Shown one piece after another: positions 6,985 to 20,280 of a stretch of DNA of 64,000 bases. This DNA comes from Nitrogeniibacter aestuarii. GTDB taxonomy: Bacteria > Pseudomonadota > Gammaproteobacteria > Burkholderiales > Rhodocyclaceae. Position 1 is the stretch's first letter, and each line of letters begins with the position of its first letter. Under the pieces are notes generated by a model. It searched no databases, was not told where the DNA came from, and saw nothing but the letters and a program-made list of their open reading frames with translations. Location: the NCBI RefSeq assembly GCF_017309585.1, contig NZ_CP071321.1, positions 3,740,001 to 3,804,000 of the forward strand. The letters are read 5' to 3'. A program made the position numbers and the translations under genes.

Positions 6985-9105
6985 ATGTCGCGCAAGATTC
7001 TCGTTACCAACGCCCTGCCCTACGCCAATGGCGATATTCACCTCGGCCATCTGGTCGGCTACATCCAGGCCGATGTCTGGGTCCGCTACCAGCGCATGCA
7101 GGGCCACGAAGTCCACTACGTCTGCGCCGACGACACCCACGGCACGCCGGTCATGCTGCGGGCAGAGAAAGAGGGCGTCACGCCCGAGCAACTCATCGGC
7201 CGGGTCCACGGCGAGCACCTGCGTGACTTCACCGACTTTTCGGTGGCTTTCGACAACTATCACTCCACGCACTCGGACGAAAACCGCTGGTTCGCCGAAG
7301 ACATCTACGGCAAGCTCAAGGCCGCCGGTCTGATCGAGACCCGCTCCATTGAGCAGTTCTACGATCCGGTCAAGAACATGTTCCTGCCGGACCGCTTCAT
7401 CAAGGGCGAATGCCCGAAGTGCGGCGCGGCAGATCAGTATGGCGACAACTGCGAAGTGTGCGGCGCCGCCTACGCCCCCACCGATCTCAAGAATCCGTTC
7501 TCGGCGGTCTCCGGTGCCAAACCGGAGATGCGCTCGTCCGAACACTACTTCTTCAAGCTCTCCGACCCGCGCGCGGTCGAGTTCCTGCGCGAATGGACCC
7601 AGGGCAGTAATGCCAACGGCGCACGACGCCTGCAGGCCGAGGCGGCCAACAAGATGAAGGAGTGGCTGGGCGAACCGGGCGAGAACAAGCTCTCCGACTG
7701 GGACATCTCCCGTGACGCGCCCTATTTCGGCTTCGAGATCCCGGGGGCGCCAGGCAAGTATTTCTACGTGTGGCTGGACGCGCCGATCGGCTATTTCGCC
7801 AGCTTCAAGAATCTCGCCAGCAAGGTTGGCAACATCGATGTGGATGGTTTCATCGACGGCGCCAAAGCCGGCGACACGGAAATGGTTCACTTCATCGGCA
7901 AGGACATCCTCTATTTCCACGCCCTGTTCTGGCCCGCCATGCTCAACTTCGCGGGCTACCGCACCCCGACGCAGCTGGCCGTCAACGGCTTCCTGACGGT
8001 CGATGGCGCCAAGATGTCGAAGAGCCGCGGCACCTTCATCACCGCCCGCTCCTACACCGAGCAGAAACTCAATCCGGAATGGCTACGCTACTACTTTGCT
8101 GCCAAGTCCAACGGCACCATGGAAGACGTGGACCTGTCGCTCGACGACATGATTGCGAAGGTCAATTCCGACCTGGTGGGCAAGTTCATCAACATTGCCA
8201 GCCGTTGCGCCGGGTTCATCACCAAGCGCTTTGACGGCAAGCTGGGCGAGCCGGATCTGGAGGCGCTCGCGCCCTACCGCGCCAGCCTGGAGGCCGGCGA
8301 GGTCGCCAAGGCCTACGACAACCGCGACTTCAGCCGCGCCCTGCGCGAGATCATGCGCCTGGCGGATGTGGCCAACGCGTATGTGAATGACAACAAGCCT
8401 TGGGAGCTGGCCAAGCAGGAAGGGCAGGACGCACTGATGCTCACCGTGTGCTCGACAGCCATCAACCAGTTCCGCATCCTGGCCGGCCTGCTCAAGCCGA
8501 TCCTGCCGACCGTGGCGGCACAGGTGGAAGACTTCCTCAACATTGCACCGCTGACATGGGGTCAGCTGACCGATACGCTGCCGGCCGGTCACGCCATCAA
8601 CAAGTACCAGCACATGATGACCCGCATCGAGCGCGCCCAGATCGACAAGCTGATCGAAGCCAACAAGGCCTCCCTCGCCCCGGCAGCGCCCGCCGCCGAG
8701 GCCAGCAGCCAGCAACGTCATGCCGAAAGTCAGCAGAAAGCGGCCGAGGCCCAGAGCACGGCTGACGACTTCATCAAGATCGACGACTTCACCAAGGTGG
8801 ATCTGCGCATCGCGAAAATCATCTCCGCCGAGCATGTGGAAGGCGCCGACAAGCTGCTGCGCCTGCAACTGGACATCGGTGAAGAGCAACCCCGGCAGGT
8901 CTTCGCCGGTATCAAGTCCGCCTACGATCCGGCCACGCTGGTGGGCCGCATGACGGTCATGGTGGCCAACCTCGCCCCGCGCAAGATGAAGTTCGGCATG
9001 AGCGAGGGCATGGTGCTGGCCGCCTCCGACGAAGACGGCAAGACCCCCGGCCTGTTCATCCTTTCCCCCGACGCCGGCGCCACGCCGGGCATGCGAGTGA
9101 AGTAA
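6985..9105 (+). CDS. metG: Methionyl-tRNA synthetase
   Basis: MetG charges initiator and elongator tRNA-Met. The 706-residue protein has the class I landmarks: VTNALPYANGDIHLGHLVGY with the HLGH signature, a zinc-binding knob with two CxxC pairs (CPKCGAADQYGDNCEVC), the WLDAPIGY methionine pocket, and KMSKS. It is the long form, with a C-terminal EMAP/Trbp111-like tRNA-binding and dimerisation domain (from about residue 595, DFTKVDLRIAKI) joined by an Ala/Gln-rich linker. The ATG at 6985 gives MSRKILVTNALPY as in the family; an in-frame TTG at 6964 is less likely. Confidence 0.98.
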   Translation: MSRKILVTNALPYANGDIHLGHLVGYIQADVWVRYQRMQGHEVHYVCADDTHGTPVMLRAEKEGVTPEQLIGRVHGEHLRDFTDFSVAFDNYHSTHSDENRWFAEDIYGKLKAAGLIETRSIEQFYDPVKNMFLPDRFIKGECPKCGAADQYGDNCEVCGAAYAPTDLKNPFSAVSGAKPEMRSSEHYFFKLSDPRAVEFLREWTQGSNANGARRLQAEAANKMKEWLGEPGENKLSDWDISRDAPYFGFEIPGAPGKYFYVWLDAPIGYFASFKNLASKVGNIDVDGFIDGAKAGDTEMVHFIGKDILYFHALFWPAMLNFAGYRTPTQLAVNGFLTVDGAKMSKSRGTFITARSYTEQKLNPEWLRYYFAAKSNGTMEDVDLSLDDMIAKVNSDLVGKFINIASRCAGFITKRFDGKLGEPDLEALAPYRASLEAGEVAKAYDNRDFSRALREIMRLADVANAYVNDNKPWELAKQEGQDALMLTVCSTAINQFRILAGLLKPILPTVAAQVEDFLNIAPLTWGQLTDTLPAGHAINKYQHMMTRIERAQIDKLIEANKASLAPAAPAAEASSQQRHAESQQKAAEAQSTADDFIKIDDFTKVDLRIAKIISAEHVEGADKLLRLQLDIGEEQPRQVFAGIKSAYDPATLVGRMTVMVANLAPRKMKFGMSEGMVLAASDEDGKTPGLFILSPDAGATPGMRVK

Positions 9106-9107
9106 TC

Positions 9108-9359
9108 ATGAGTGAAGAGATCGAAACCCTGGCCAACCAGGCCATCGGCAAGTGGGTTGTCGTGCACATCATCGGCTCGATCATCGCCGTGCTCGGTGCG
9201 CTCTACCTGCTCACCGGCATGCAGTTGCTGCCCAACACCCCGGCCTCGACCTTCCAGGCTGCACTCATGCTCGGCGGTGGCCTCATCATGGATTTCTTCG
9301 GCGTCATCAAGCTCACCAAGGTCCTGCGCGCACGCAAGGCCGCCAAGAAACAACCATGA
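9108..9359 (+). CDS. Small two-helix membrane protein
   Basis: This 83-residue protein starts 2 bp after metG stops. It has two hydrophobic segments (VVHIIGSIIAVLGALYLL and FQAALMLGGGLIMDFFGVI) and a basic C-terminal tail (KVLRARKAAKKQP), so it is probably an inner-membrane protein with both ends inside. I do not recognise a family. Its stop overlaps the acylphosphatase start, so it is the middle gene of metG-ORF83-acyP-sulP, all with overlaps or near-zero gaps. Confidence 0.75.
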   Translation: MSEEIETLANQAIGKWVVVHIIGSIIAVLGALYLLTGMQLLPNTPASTFQAALMLGGGLIMDFFGVIKLTKVLRARKAAKKQP

Positions 9360-9643
9360 GCATGCGCGCCAAACGATTGCGTATTACCGGCACGGTGCAA
9401 GGTGTGTGGTACCGCGCCTCGACGGTCGAACAGGCTCTGTCCCTCGGTCTGTCGGGGTGGGCGCGCAACTGCGCCGACGGGTCGGTCGAGGTGCTGGCCG
9501 TGGGCGATGCGGCCGCCATTGAGGCCCTGATCGAATGGGCGCACAAGGGCCCGCCCAAGGCCGTGGTCGATGCGGTGGTTGCCACCGAGATCCCACTCCC
9601 GAATCCGGCCCCCATCGACTTCACCGTCGAAGCCGACGCATGA
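9356..9643 (+). CDS. acyP: Acylphosphatase
   Basis: Acylphosphatases hydrolyse carboxyl-phosphate bonds such as acetyl or carbamoyl phosphate. The 95-residue protein has the two signatures: GTVQGVWYR near the N-terminus with the phosphate-binding loop and catalytic Arg, and GWARNCADGSVEVLAVG with the catalytic Asn. The start ATG overlaps the upstream stop (ATGA) and its own stop overlaps the SulP start in the same way, so it is translated from a tightly packed operon. Confidence 0.93.
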   Translation: MSMRAKRLRITGTVQGVWYRASTVEQALSLGLSGWARNCADGSVEVLAVGDAAAIEALIEWAHKGPPKAVVDAVVATEIPLPNPAPIDFTVEADA

Positions 9644-11325
9644 TGCGCTTTCGCCCGCGCCTGCTGGACTCGCTTTCAGGCTACGACCGCGCTCAGTTTG
9701 CCCACGATGCGGGCGCAGGTGTCACCGTAGGCGTTCTGGCACTTCCCTTGGCCATGGCCTTCGCCATCGCCTCGGGTATGTCACCCACTGCAGGCATCTG
9801 GACCGCCATCGTCGCCGGTCTGCTCATATCGCTGCTGGGTGGCTCGCGGGTTCAGATCGGGGGGCCGACCGGCGCATTCATCCCGATCATTTTCGGCATC
9901 GTTGCCGACTATGGTGTCGCCAACCTGCTGGTGGCCACCCTGCTCGCGGGCATCATGCTGTTCGCCATGGGTGCGCTGCGCTTGGGCGGCATGATCCGCT
10001 TCATCCCGGTATCGGTCGTGACCGGCTTCACCAATGGCATTGCCGTGGTGATCTTCATCTCGCAGATCAAGGACTTTCTCGGGCTCACCATCGATCAACT
10101 GCCGGGTGATTTTTTCGGCAAGATGGGCACGCTCTTCAATCATCTGCATACGATTCACCTACCCACTGTAGCGGTGGCGGTGGCCTCGCTGGTGGTGCTG
10201 GTGCTGTGGAACATGCTGGCGCGACGCGTGAAGGTGATGGCGCGGCTGCCCGGCCCGCTGGCAGTGCTGATCATTGCCACGGCGGTCAACCTCGTCATCG
10301 GCCTGCCCGTCGAGACCATCGGTTCACGCTTTGGCGGCATCCCCCAGGCGGTGCCGGATCTGGGCCTGCCGGCCTTCGATCTGACCACGCTGGGCAAGCT
10401 GATCGCACCAGCCCTGACCATCGCCATGCTCGGGGCCATCGAATCGCTGCTATCGGCACGCGTTGCGGACAACCAGATCGACGACCGTCATGACCCCAAT
10501 CAGGAGCTGATGGCCCAGGGCATTGCCAACATGGTCGCCCCGATCTTCGGCGGTTTTGCCGCCACCGGCGCCATCGCCCGCACCGCCACCAACATCCGCA
10601 GTGGCGGCCGCACGCCCGTGGCCGGCATCATTCACGCGCTCGTCCTGTTGGCGGTCGTGCTGGCGCTGGCCCCCCTGGCCGGCGACATTCCGCTCGCCAC
10701 CCTGTCGGCCATCGTGGTCATGGTGTCGATTCACATGGGTGAATGGGAAGCCTTTGCCCATCTCAAACGTTTCTCGCTGGCCTATCGCACGACCCTGGTC
10801 GGCACCTTCCTCATCACGGTGGTGTTCGACCTCACCCTGGCGGTCGAAATCGGCATGGTCATGGCCAGCCTGTTCTTCATCCGCCGCGTCTCGGACCTGA
10901 CCCGGATCGAGCCCATCGCGATCGAGGGCGACATGTGCGGCGGACAGCCAGACCGCATCCTCGCCTTCCGGCTCTTCGGCAGCCTGTTCTTCGGGGCCGC
11001 CAACAAGCTCGAATATCTGCTCACCGAGGTCGATCGCGACCCGCACGTACTGATTCTGGCCATGGACAAGGTGATCAGCATCGACACCAGTGGCCTCGAT
11101 ATCCTGCGCACCCTCAGGCGCAACATGGCCAAGCGTGGCGCCACCCTGATCGTGTGCGAGCTCAATCCTCAACCGCGCTCGATACTGGTACGATCCGGCT
11201 TCGTTGACGAAATCGGTGCCCAGAACCTCACCGACACCTTGCCTCAAGCGCTGGCACGCGGTCACAAACTGTGTGCAGCCTCCAACGAGGCCGTGGAGGC
11301 GCCAGCACCGCAACTCGGCCGCTGA
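9640..11325 (+). CDS. SulP-family anion transporter with STAS domain
   Basis: A 561-residue inner-membrane permease of the SulP (SLC26-like) family, which moves sulfate, bicarbonate or other anions. About 10-14 hydrophobic segments fill residues 20-430; the family signature GVLALPLAMAFAIASGMSPTAG and the GGPTGAFIPII segment are visible. A cytoplasmic STAS domain follows (from about 445), ending with the loop VISIDTSGLDIL, which carries the usual STAS serine. The ATG at 9640 overlaps the acylphosphatase stop. Substrate cannot be assigned; bicarbonate uptake (BicA-like) and sulfate are both possible. Confidence 0.92.
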   Translation: MMRFRPRLLDSLSGYDRAQFAHDAGAGVTVGVLALPLAMAFAIASGMSPTAGIWTAIVAGLLISLLGGSRVQIGGPTGAFIPIIFGIVADYGVANLLVATLLAGIMLFAMGALRLGGMIRFIPVSVVTGFTNGIAVVIFISQIKDFLGLTIDQLPGDFFGKMGTLFNHLHTIHLPTVAVAVASLVVLVLWNMLARRVKVMARLPGPLAVLIIATAVNLVIGLPVETIGSRFGGIPQAVPDLGLPAFDLTTLGKLIAPALTIAMLGAIESLLSARVADNQIDDRHDPNQELMAQGIANMVAPIFGGFAATGAIARTATNIRSGGRTPVAGIIHALVLLAVVLALAPLAGDIPLATLSAIVVMVSIHMGEWEAFAHLKRFSLAYRTTLVGTFLITVVFDLTLAVEIGMVMASLFFIRRVSDLTRIEPIAIEGDMCGGQPDRILAFRLFGSLFFGAANKLEYLLTEVDRDPHVLILAMDKVISIDTSGLDILRTLRRNMAKRGATLIVCELNPQPRSILVRSGFVDEIGAQNLTDTLPQALARGHKLCAASNEAVEAPAPQLGR

Positions 11326-11508
11326 CCCCGTCAGCAATCCAGACACACGAATCACACATAACGATAATGAGACCCCCGTGCGCTCCACCGGAGCGTGCGG
11401 CATCCACACCGCCCCCTGCGCGCCCGCGGCATCGCGAAAAATTGAGTATTCGCAATGTTTCAGGCACGGCCACGATCCAGAATAGGATCGGGAGGGTGGA
11501 GTCTAACG

Positions 11509-14500
11509 ATGCAGAGAAACAGAGACATCCACACATCGAACACCGCCTGCGTTGCAGGGGGTCTGCTTGCCGGCGCTGCGAGTGCGCTTGGCGCTCAATC
11601 ACTGATTGCCAGTGCCATGGGTTGGCCACAATGGTCGCACCCGCTTGCCTTGACCGGCGGCGGGGTGGCCGGCCTTGCCGTGGCCGCGAGCCTGACCCTT
11701 TGCCTGCGCCGCCTGATGCGCCGCACCGACCGTCTCATCGCAGAACAACGTGCCTACCAGACGGTCACCAGCGCGACGCTCGCAGGCGCGCATGCGGTGG
11801 CCTGGGGCCGGGTTGTCGGCGCCCACCAGGTCAGCGAGATTTCGCCCAGTGTCGAGCAACTGCTGGGGTATCCCAGCGAGGCCTGGCTTGCCCCCGGTGC
11901 ATGGCATCGCTTCGTCCTGCCCGAGGACGCCCAGAGCGCCCGACAGGCCTACCGCGACGGCACGCGAGGCGAGCGTCCGTTCGAAGTCACCTACCGGATG
12001 CGTCATCAGCAAGGCCATGTCGTTCACGTCCGTGATCGTGCTGCCGTCGTCAATACAGCGGATGGCCGGCGCGAGCTCCGTGGCTTGCTCCAAGACATCA
12101 CCCAAGAAAATGAAGCGCTGGCCCGTGTGCGCTCCAGCGAAACCAATTTTCGCGGCATTTTCGAACAGGCCGCGATCGGTATTGCCTTGTGCGACGCGGA
12201 GGGACGCATCGAGCGAGCCAACGAGCGCCTTGCCGACATCGTCGGCATCGACAAGGCAGACTTGCCGGGGCGGGCCTTCGACGCGTTGCTCGCCCCGATG
12301 AAGAAAGTACCGCGCAGCGCCAGCGCCGTTGCCGGTGAAACGCGCCGATGCACCCGCCCGGACGGTCGTGAGCTCTGGGTTCACGTGGCCCGGTCGAGCC
12401 GCTCGGGACAGCCCGGCGCTCAAGGCACGTCGATCGTTACCGTACAGGACATGACCGCCACGGTACTCACCGCGCGGGCGCTCGAGTCCGAGGAGCAACG
12501 CCTGCGTACCGTGTTGTCCACCCTCGGCGAAGGCGTCATCATGCGCGGCGCCGACGGCCAGATGCTCATGCACAACACGGCGGCAGCGCAGATCCTCGGG
12601 CTCAGCGACGAACAGATGCGGGGTTTTCACCCGGGCTCGCAGATGGTGCATTTTCTGCGCGAAGACGGTGAAGCCTACGACACCGGTGACCTGCCGCCCA
12701 TGCAGAGCCTGACCGACGGCGAGGGGCACAGTGGCCTGATTGGCATTCAACGCCCCGATGGCCGCACACGCTGGCTGTGGGCCCATTCGAAAGCCATCGC
12801 CAACGATGAGGGCACCCCCACGGCCGTCGTCACCTCCATGGCCGACATCACCCGTTTGCGCGAGGCCGAAACCCGGCTGCGCCTGGCCGACCGGGCCATT
12901 GATCACAGTGCCGACGCGATCATGATCACCTCCGCCGAGGGGCTCATCCTGCGCGTCAATCCGGCATTCACCCGGGTCACTGGCTACACCTCGGACGAAG
13001 TCATCGGTCACACCCCGGCCCTGCTGCGTTCGGGTCGCCACGACGCCGCCTTCTACGCCACCATGTGGGAAAGCATCCGACGCACCGGCAGCTGGCAAGG
13101 CGACATCTGGAACCGTCACAAGGACGGCAGCCTGTTTGCCGAGCGCCTCTCAATCAGCGCCGTGCGCGACGGGTCCGGCCGCCTGTCGCATTACGTCGCC
13201 GTGTTCTCGGACGTCACCGAGGCGCGCGAGAAGGAACAGCGCTTTGCACACATGGCGCAGCATGACGCGCTGACCGGACTCCCCAACCGCAGCCTCATGG
13301 CTGACCGGCTGGAGCGCGCACTGAGCCGGGCCGCGCGCGACGAACGCGCCGTGGCCCTGATGTATCTTGACCTGGATGGTTTCAAGGCCATCAACGACGC
13401 CATGGGGCATGCGGTGGGTGACCAGTTGCTGCAACAGGTCGCCAAACGCCTGCGTCAATGTGTACGCGATTCCGATAGCGTCGGCCGGCAGGCCGGAGAC
13501 GAATTCCTGGTCGTGATACCGGATCTGGAAGATGGTCGTCAGGCCAGTCAGGTAGCGCACAAGATCATCCAGACCCTGGCGTCGCCCCTCAAGCTTGGCG
13601 AGCGCCATGTCGAAACATCAGCCAGCATCGGCATTGCGATCTACCCGACCGACGCCGACAACGCCGAGACGCTCCTTAACCGGGCAGACACGGCGCTGTA
13701 CCATGCCAAGGATGCAGGCAAGAACACCTTCCGCTATTTCACCGAATCCATGAATGCCGAATCGGAGCAGCGTATGCGTGTAGAACATCTGGTGCGTCGG
13801 GCATTGCAGACCGACGCCCTGTCGATCCGATTTCAGCCCAGACAGCATCTGGTCAGCGGCGACATTTCGGCGATGCAGGCCAGCTGCCTGTGGCACGACA
13901 CCTTGCTGGGCGATATCGAGCCGGCCCGCTTCATCGGGTCGACGGGTGATCTGGAGCTGATTCGCGCTGTCGATGAATGGACGCTCGACCGGGCATGCGA
14001 ACAGGCGGCCCAGTGGCGGGCGGCGGGCGCTCAATGCCCGGTCGCCGTGCGCATCGGCAATCGCCACTTCCGGCTGGAGTCGTTCGCCCCCGCCGTGGCC
14101 GACACCCTGAGTCGCCACGGACTGCCGGGTGCGCTGCTGGAGATCGAATTCCCCGAACGCGTTCTGCACGATACCGACACGGTGGTGACCGCAGCGCTGT
14201 CGCGCTTCACGGAGCTGGGTATCCGCCTCGCCGTCGCCGAGTTCGGGACTGGCTACAACACGCTGACCCGCCTCAAACAGTTCGGCATTCAGCGACTGAA
14301 GATGGACCGGTCACTCCTGACCGCCCTGAACGAGTCAGACGACCAGATGGCCATCCTGCGCGCCATCATCGATGTCGGCCGGCACCTGAAGATCGATGTC
14401 ATGGCCGAAGGGCTGGAATCCGATGCCCAGCGGGAGCGGCTGGTCGCGGCCGGCTGCACCCATGGACAGGGCGGTCTGCTGGGGCCGCCGATGGCCGCCG

Positions 14501-14544
14501 ACCAAGCGCGCGCGCTGCTGGAAGGGCGGTCGGTATCGGACTGA
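11509..14544 (+). CDS. Membrane PAS-GGDEF-EAL protein with degenerate EAL site
   Basis: A 1011-residue signalling protein: two N-terminal membrane segments (about residues 10-60), several PAS/PAC domains (about 75-585), a GGDEF domain and an EAL-like domain. The cyclase motif reads AGDEF (662-666), with an intact RxxD inhibitory site (Arg653-Asp656). The phosphodiesterase motif reads QAS instead of EAL (790-792). The metal-binding Asp pair before FGTGY is Ala910-Glu911, and the usual Asn of the strand VAVNL is Arg, although the general-base Lys931 and AEGLE remain. The EAL half is therefore probably inactive and may sense c-di-GMP or only regulate. The ATG at 11509 has GGAG 9 bp upstream; an earlier in-frame ATG at 11455 lacks one. 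Confidence 0.9.
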   Translation: MQRNRDIHTSNTACVAGGLLAGAASALGAQSLIASAMGWPQWSHPLALTGGGVAGLAVAASLTLCLRRLMRRTDRLIAEQRAYQTVTSATLAGAHAVAWGRVVGAHQVSEISPSVEQLLGYPSEAWLAPGAWHRFVLPEDAQSARQAYRDGTRGERPFEVTYRMRHQQGHVVHVRDRAAVVNTADGRRELRGLLQDITQENEALARVRSSETNFRGIFEQAAIGIALCDAEGRIERANERLADIVGIDKADLPGRAFDALLAPMKKVPRSASAVAGETRRCTRPDGRELWVHVARSSRSGQPGAQGTSIVTVQDMTATVLTARALESEEQRLRTVLSTLGEGVIMRGADGQMLMHNTAAAQILGLSDEQMRGFHPGSQMVHFLREDGEAYDTGDLPPMQSLTDGEGHSGLIGIQRPDGRTRWLWAHSKAIANDEGTPTAVVTSMADITRLREAETRLRLADRAIDHSADAIMITSAEGLILRVNPAFTRVTGYTSDEVIGHTPALLRSGRHDAAFYATMWESIRRTGSWQGDIWNRHKDGSLFAERLSISAVRDGSGRLSHYVAVFSDVTEAREKEQRFAHMAQHDALTGLPNRSLMADRLERALSRAARDERAVALMYLDLDGFKAINDAMGHAVGDQLLQQVAKRLRQCVRDSDSVGRQAGDEFLVVIPDLEDGRQASQVAHKIIQTLASPLKLGERHVETSASIGIAIYPTDADNAETLLNRADTALYHAKDAGKNTFRYFTESMNAESEQRMRVEHLVRRALQTDALSIRFQPRQHLVSGDISAMQASCLWHDTLLGDIEPARFIGSTGDLELIRAVDEWTLDRACEQAAQWRAAGAQCPVAVRIGNRHFRLESFAPAVADTLSRHGLPGALLEIEFPERVLHDTDTVVTAALSRFTELGIRLAVAEFGTGYNTLTRLKQFGIQRLKMDRSLLTALNESDDQMAILRAIIDVGRHLKIDVMAEGLESDAQRERLVAAGCTHGQGGLLGPPMAADQARALLEGRSVSD

Positions 14545-14553
14545 CCCCGTCGC

Positions 14554-18036
<3,483 letters not shown>

Positions 18037-18109
18037 GGGGCGAAATTCTACCCCGTCAGCGCCGCTCGACGAACCCTTGACACACCCTGATGCGACACAC
18101 GGAGATGAC

Positions 18110-19060
18110 TTACATCAGCCCCGCAGCACGCAAGGCCATGATGCCCAGGCTGGTGGTGAAAATGGAGGCCACCGTCGTCAAGGCGATGATGTTGGCCGCC
18201 AGCACGGCATTGCCGCCCATGGCGCGCACCATCACATAGCTGGCCGCGGCCGTCGGGGTCGAGGACAGCAGCAGGAGCACCCCCAGGTCGATGTCCCGAA
18301 ACCCCGCCAGATAACCCCCGAGCACGAACACCAGCGGCACGAAAACGAGCTTGGCGATACTGGCCAGCAAGGTGCTGTGGCGCTCGAGTTTGAGTCGCGC
18401 GAAATTGAGCGAGGCACCGGTGCACAACAGCGCCAGCGGCAACGTGAGATTGGCGAAATACTGGCCCGACTGAATCACCAGCGCCGGCAATTGCCACTCC
18501 ATGGCCGACACGGGCAGTGCAGCGACAATACCGATGATCAGCGGATTGGTCACGATCCCCTTGAGCAGCCCCTTCATGCTGCGGTCGGTGTGCAGCGAGC
18601 GGCTGAGGGTAATCACCGCCAGAATGTTGAAGAGAATGGTGATCAGCCCCAGGTACAGTGACGCCGCCACCAGCCCTTTTTCGCCGTAGGCATTGATGCA
18701 ATAGGCCAGCCCGACGATGCCCATGTTGGAGCGAAAGCCCCCTTGCACAACCACCCCCCGATCAGAAGCCTCGTCCACCCAGCGCGAGGCAATCCATTCG
18801 AGAATCAGAAAGGTGAACAGGGTGGCCACGGCACCGAAAGCCACCAGCGAAAAATTCGCCGCCGCCTCGAAATGCGTCTTGCTGATGCTGATGAACAGCA
18901 GCGCCGGCAGCGCGACATTGAACACCAGACGCGAACCGGCCTCCACGAAGGCATCGGTGAGCATGCCTCGGCGGCGCAACCACACCCCGAGCACGAGGAT
19001 CACGAAGATCGGCCCGGTCACGGAGAAGGAAAACTCAAGGATGCGCAGAAACTCGGTCAT
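18110..19060 (-). CDS. Auxin efflux carrier (AEC) family transporter
   Basis: A 316-residue integral membrane protein with about ten hydrophobic segments in two halves, as in the AEC/bile-acid-arsenite superfamily. Family-like features are VTGPIFVILVLGVWLRRRGML at the start, NVALPALLFIS at about residue 40, the NPLIIGIVAAL block opening the second half, and a closing STPTAAASYVMVRAMGG. Members export auxin-like or dicarboxylic acids such as malonate or malate; the substrate here is unknown. The ATG at 19060 (MTEFLRILEF) is preferred over a longer frame whose extra 62 residues look non-coding. Confidence 0.88.
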   Translation of the reverse strand: MTEFLRILEFSFSVTGPIFVILVLGVWLRRRGMLTDAFVEAGSRLVFNVALPALLFISISKTHFEAAANFSLVAFGAVATLFTFLILEWIASRWVDEASDRGVVVQGGFRSNMGIVGLAYCINAYGEKGLVAASLYLGLITILFNILAVITLSRSLHTDRSMKGLLKGIVTNPLIIGIVAALPVSAMEWQLPALVIQSGQYFANLTLPLALLCTGASLNFARLKLERHSTLLASIAKLVFVPLVFVLGGYLAGFRDIDLGVLLLLSSTPTAAASYVMVRAMGGNAVLAANIIALTTVASIFTTSLGIMALRAAGLM

Positions 19061-19149
19061 GGCCACTGGCACAAAGGGGGAAACGCTGACCCTACGCGCC
19101 GGTACGGCGGCGCACCATACGCACTTTCCGCGATGCCTCCACAGGATTG

Positions 19150-20280
19150 TCAGGGGCTGGCCGGCGCGCCTTCGTCCACCAGCATGCGGTATTCGAGCAG
19201 GAACTCGTCTGCTTTTGCCTGCAGCGCGTTGGCGAGGTTCAGCCAACGCACTTCGTGCGTGCGCAAGGCAATGACCAGCACCTGAAGTGCGTCGCGGCGT
19301 TTGGCCAGATACCTGAGCAAGGAGGCGGTGCGCCAGTCCCCCTGCCCCGCCGCCGCCACCTCATTCTCGAGCTGCTTCCATGCCGGGATCAATTCCTGTT
19401 CGATCAACTCGATGGCCTTGTTGTCGGTCATTCGCCCATGGCGCAGCGCATCCATCAGCAGGTTGTAACGCTGCACCAGCGCTTCTTCCTGCTGCGCCAA
19501 TCCGGCAGTCATCGCGTCAACAGCCGGATGCTGGGCGCGATGGACGAGCGGCACCGGCGCCGGCACCGACAGCCACAATCCGCCCGCCAGCACCAGACTT
19601 GCCGCCAGACCGGCCACGATCCGGCCCACCGCCACGCTTTCTCGCCCCGGCGGGAAGGCCAGCGCCGCCCCCAGCACCATACCTGCGACCAGTCCGCCCA
19701 CGTGCGCGGCATTATCGACACCCGGGATCAGAAACCCGGCCGCCAGCGAGTAGCCGATGAACATCAGCAGGGCTCGACGCAGCCGCCGATACAGGTTCTC
19801 TGGGAGCACGTGGCGCGTGACCAGCACCGAGGTCAGCAAACCCCCGAAAACGCCGAAGATCGCACCCGATGCACCGACACTCAAGCCGTTTGGTTGCCAC
19901 CACACGCTGGCCACACTCGCCACCAGCCCGGCAAGAAAATACAGGAGGATGAAACGCCGCAGACCGAACAGCCGCTCGGCCAGCGCACCCGCCTGGTACA
20001 GGGCCAGCATGTTCAGGGTAATGTGAAGAATGCCGCCATGCAGAAACAGGGAGGTCAACAGGCGCCAGTACTCGCCGTGGCGTGTCTGCACCGCATAGTT
20101 GCCGCCGAAATCGGCGAGTGTGGCCCCCGGAATGCGCCAGATCGCACCCGAGTGCCAGGCCATGAAGATGAAAACCAGCACGTTGACGAACACGAGCGCC
20201 TGAGTGAATCTCACTTCAGGCACCCGGGCATAAAGCAAATCAAGGAAAGCTTCGGTCGAAGGGTCACGCTGGTCGGCCAT
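19150..20280 (-). CDS. Rhomboid-family intramembrane serine protease
   Basis: A 376-residue membrane protein. The rhomboid core (residues ~20-215) has the WR motif in YWRLLTSLFLHGGILHITLNM, the catalytic serine Ser138 in GASGAIFG and the histidine His193 in NAAHVGGLVAG, so it should be an active intramembrane protease. After a seventh hydrophobic segment (about 225-245) comes a soluble helical tail of about 130 residues, longer than in GlpG. The ATG at 20280 (MADQRDP) is chosen over one at 20295. Substrate unknown. Confidence 0.92.
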   Translation of the reverse strand: MADQRDPSTEAFLDLLYARVPEVRFTQALVFVNVLVFIFMAWHSGAIWRIPGATLADFGGNYAVQTRHGEYWRLLTSLFLHGGILHITLNMLALYQAGALAERLFGLRRFILLYFLAGLVASVASVWWQPNGLSVGASGAIFGVFGGLLTSVLVTRHVLPENLYRRLRRALLMFIGYSLAAGFLIPGVDNAAHVGGLVAGMVLGAALAFPPGRESVAVGRIVAGLAASLVLAGGLWLSVPAPVPLVHRAQHPAVDAMTAGLAQQEEALVQRYNLLMDALRHGRMTDNKAIELIEQELIPAWKQLENEVAAAGQGDWRTASLLRYLAKRRDALQVLVIALRTHEVRWLNLANALQAKADEFLLEYRMLVDEGAPASP

